From positions 40,165 through 104,164 of the forward strand of contig NZ_JAIVKX010000023.1 in NCBI RefSeq assembly GCF_020524285.1: DNA of 64,000 bases. The letters are read 5' to 3'. Below the pieces are notes generated by a model that had not been told where the DNA came from, did not search any database, and saw nothing but the letters and a program-made list of their open reading frames with translations. A program made the position numbers and the translations under genes. Shown here piece by piece: positions 63,552 through 64,000 of the stretch. The first letter of the stretch is position 1, and each line of letters starts with the position of its first letter. This DNA is from Alloyangia pacifica. Its GTDB lineage: Bacteria; Pseudomonadota; Alphaproteobacteria; Rhodobacterales; Rhodobacteraceae.

Positions 63552-64000
63552 AGGCTCCAGACTCATTTATTTTCAGAGCCAGAAGATGACGGTTGCGGCT
63601 AGGGCAATGGCTGAGAGGAAAACCTTCGGGCATCGGTCGTAGCGGGTTGCGACGCGGCGCCAGTCCTTGAGCCTGCCGAACATGATCTCGATGCGGTTGC
63701 GCCGCTTGTAGCGGCGGCGATCATATCGAACCGTGGTCTTTCGACCTTTCCGGCCCGGGATGCAAACCCTCAATCCCTTGTCTTTCAGCCCTTCTCTGAA
63801 CCAGTCTGCATAATTGCCACGGTCGCCAAGGAGCCATTGTGCTTTTGGCAGGCTGCTCAGCAGGGCCCTTGCGCCGGTGTAGTCACTGACCTGGCCCGCG
63901 GTCATGAAAAGCCGCAGCGGCCGTCCCTCGGCATCGGCGATGGCGTGCAGCTTGGTGTTCATACCACCCTTGGTCCGTCCGATCAGGCGACCGCCCCCCC
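63552..64000 (-). mobile_element. IS5-family element, 3' part
   Basis: The terminus begins GGCTCCAGACTCATTTATTT at about 63553, and the transposase frame reads leftward to it. The other end is outside the window. Confidence 0.7.
63573..64000 (-). CDS. IS5-family transposase, C-terminal part (runs off window)
   Basis: The open frame continues past the right edge. It includes RLIGRTKGGMNTKLHAIADAE, LLGDRGNYADWF and RRRYKRRNRIEIMFGRLKDWRRVATRYDR, the C-terminal DDE part of IS5 (IS427-type) OrfB with the last catalytic Glu in the RIEIMFG stretch. The gene in such elements is often split into two frames joined by a slippage at a homopolymer. A run of seven G (63994-64000 on the opposite strand) lies at the window edge, near where such a shift would be, but this cannot be tested here. 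Confidence 0.85.
   Translation of the reverse strand, partial: GGGRLIGRTKGGMNTKLHAIADAEGRPLRLFMTAGQVSDYTGARALLSSLPKAQWLLGDRGNYADWFREGLKDKGLRVCIPGRKGRKTTVRYDRRRYKRRNRIEIMFGRLKDWRRVATRYDRCPKVFLSAIALAATVIFWL

Overview
The window looks like an accessory or plasmid-like segment of a high-GC alphaproteobacterium, most likely of the Rhodobacterales (Roseobacter/Paracoccus/Salipiger type). Signs are strong GC bias at third codon positions, long operons with ATGA stop/start overlaps, a ZnuABC-Zur locus with an AztD-type zinc chaperone as described in Paracoccus, and a stray 5-aminolevulinate synthase fragment. This placement is inferred from gene content; no search was run. The segment is dominated by uptake and degradation of organic nitrogen compounds (nitriles, amides, possibly cyanide and nucleosides), with a zinc-starvation island, a sugar-acid operon and insertion-sequence debris.

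0.0-8.9 kb: a leftward nitrile operon encodes a cobalt-type nitrile hydratase (alpha, beta, His-tailed accessory protein), a cysteine hydrolase of the isochorismatase fold, an amidase and the start of an ABC binding protein that runs off the window. It diverges from a HupE/UreJ-type metal permease, probably a cobalt supplier. An AraC regulator, an MFS exporter and a quinone-oxidoreductase-like MDR enzyme follow. 9.2-19.8 kb: a rightward amide module has two amidases and a complete LivKHMGF/Urt-type ABC transporter with a Tat-type binding protein. It converges on a second cysteine hydrolase and two overlapping IclR regulators.

20.5-29.6 kb: the zinc-starvation island. It contains a RibD deaminase-only protein, a HisI paralogue lacking one zinc-ligand cysteine, ZnuA divergent from Zur-ZnuC-ZnuB, a thioredoxin-reductase-like flavoprotein divergent from an Rrf2 regulator, and a COG0523 GTPase plus DUF1826 protein divergent from AztD. 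Zur-box-like palindromes lie in both main divergent regions. 29.6-31.6 kb is gene-poor and ends in a decayed nitrilase whose catalytic Glu and Cys are both replaced.

31.7-39.9 kb: an intact Nit1C-type nitrilase cluster (NitB to NitH order) of the kind tied to cyanide/nitrile assimilation and nitrogen starvation. It is extended by an LnmK-like gene and divergent from a MocR-type regulator, with a repeated TGCATACAAT element between them. 39.9-41.5 kb is a graveyard of fragments: HemA/membrane-protein chimera, truncated PfkB kinase, IS110 remnant and sugar-binding-protein tip.

41.5-52.6 kb: a LacI-regulated operon combining a DUF4432 epimerase, an SDR, a class III CoA-transferase, a solute-binding protein with no signal peptide, an enoyl-CoA hydratase, an Rbs-type ABC transporter, an FAH-family enzyme and an aldehyde dehydrogenase cut after 34 codons by IS debris (an IS3 relic and an intact IS30). 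This mixture is the best candidate in the window for an undescribed pathway. 54.1-61.8 kb: a GntR/FCD regulator, a PotABCD-like transporter and a 2-oxoglutarate oxygenase, divergent from a nucleoside hydrolase, then a D-2-hydroxyacid dehydrogenase. The right end holds an intact IS110-family transposase gene and the end of an IS5-family element. No tRNA, rRNA or CRISPR array was seen.
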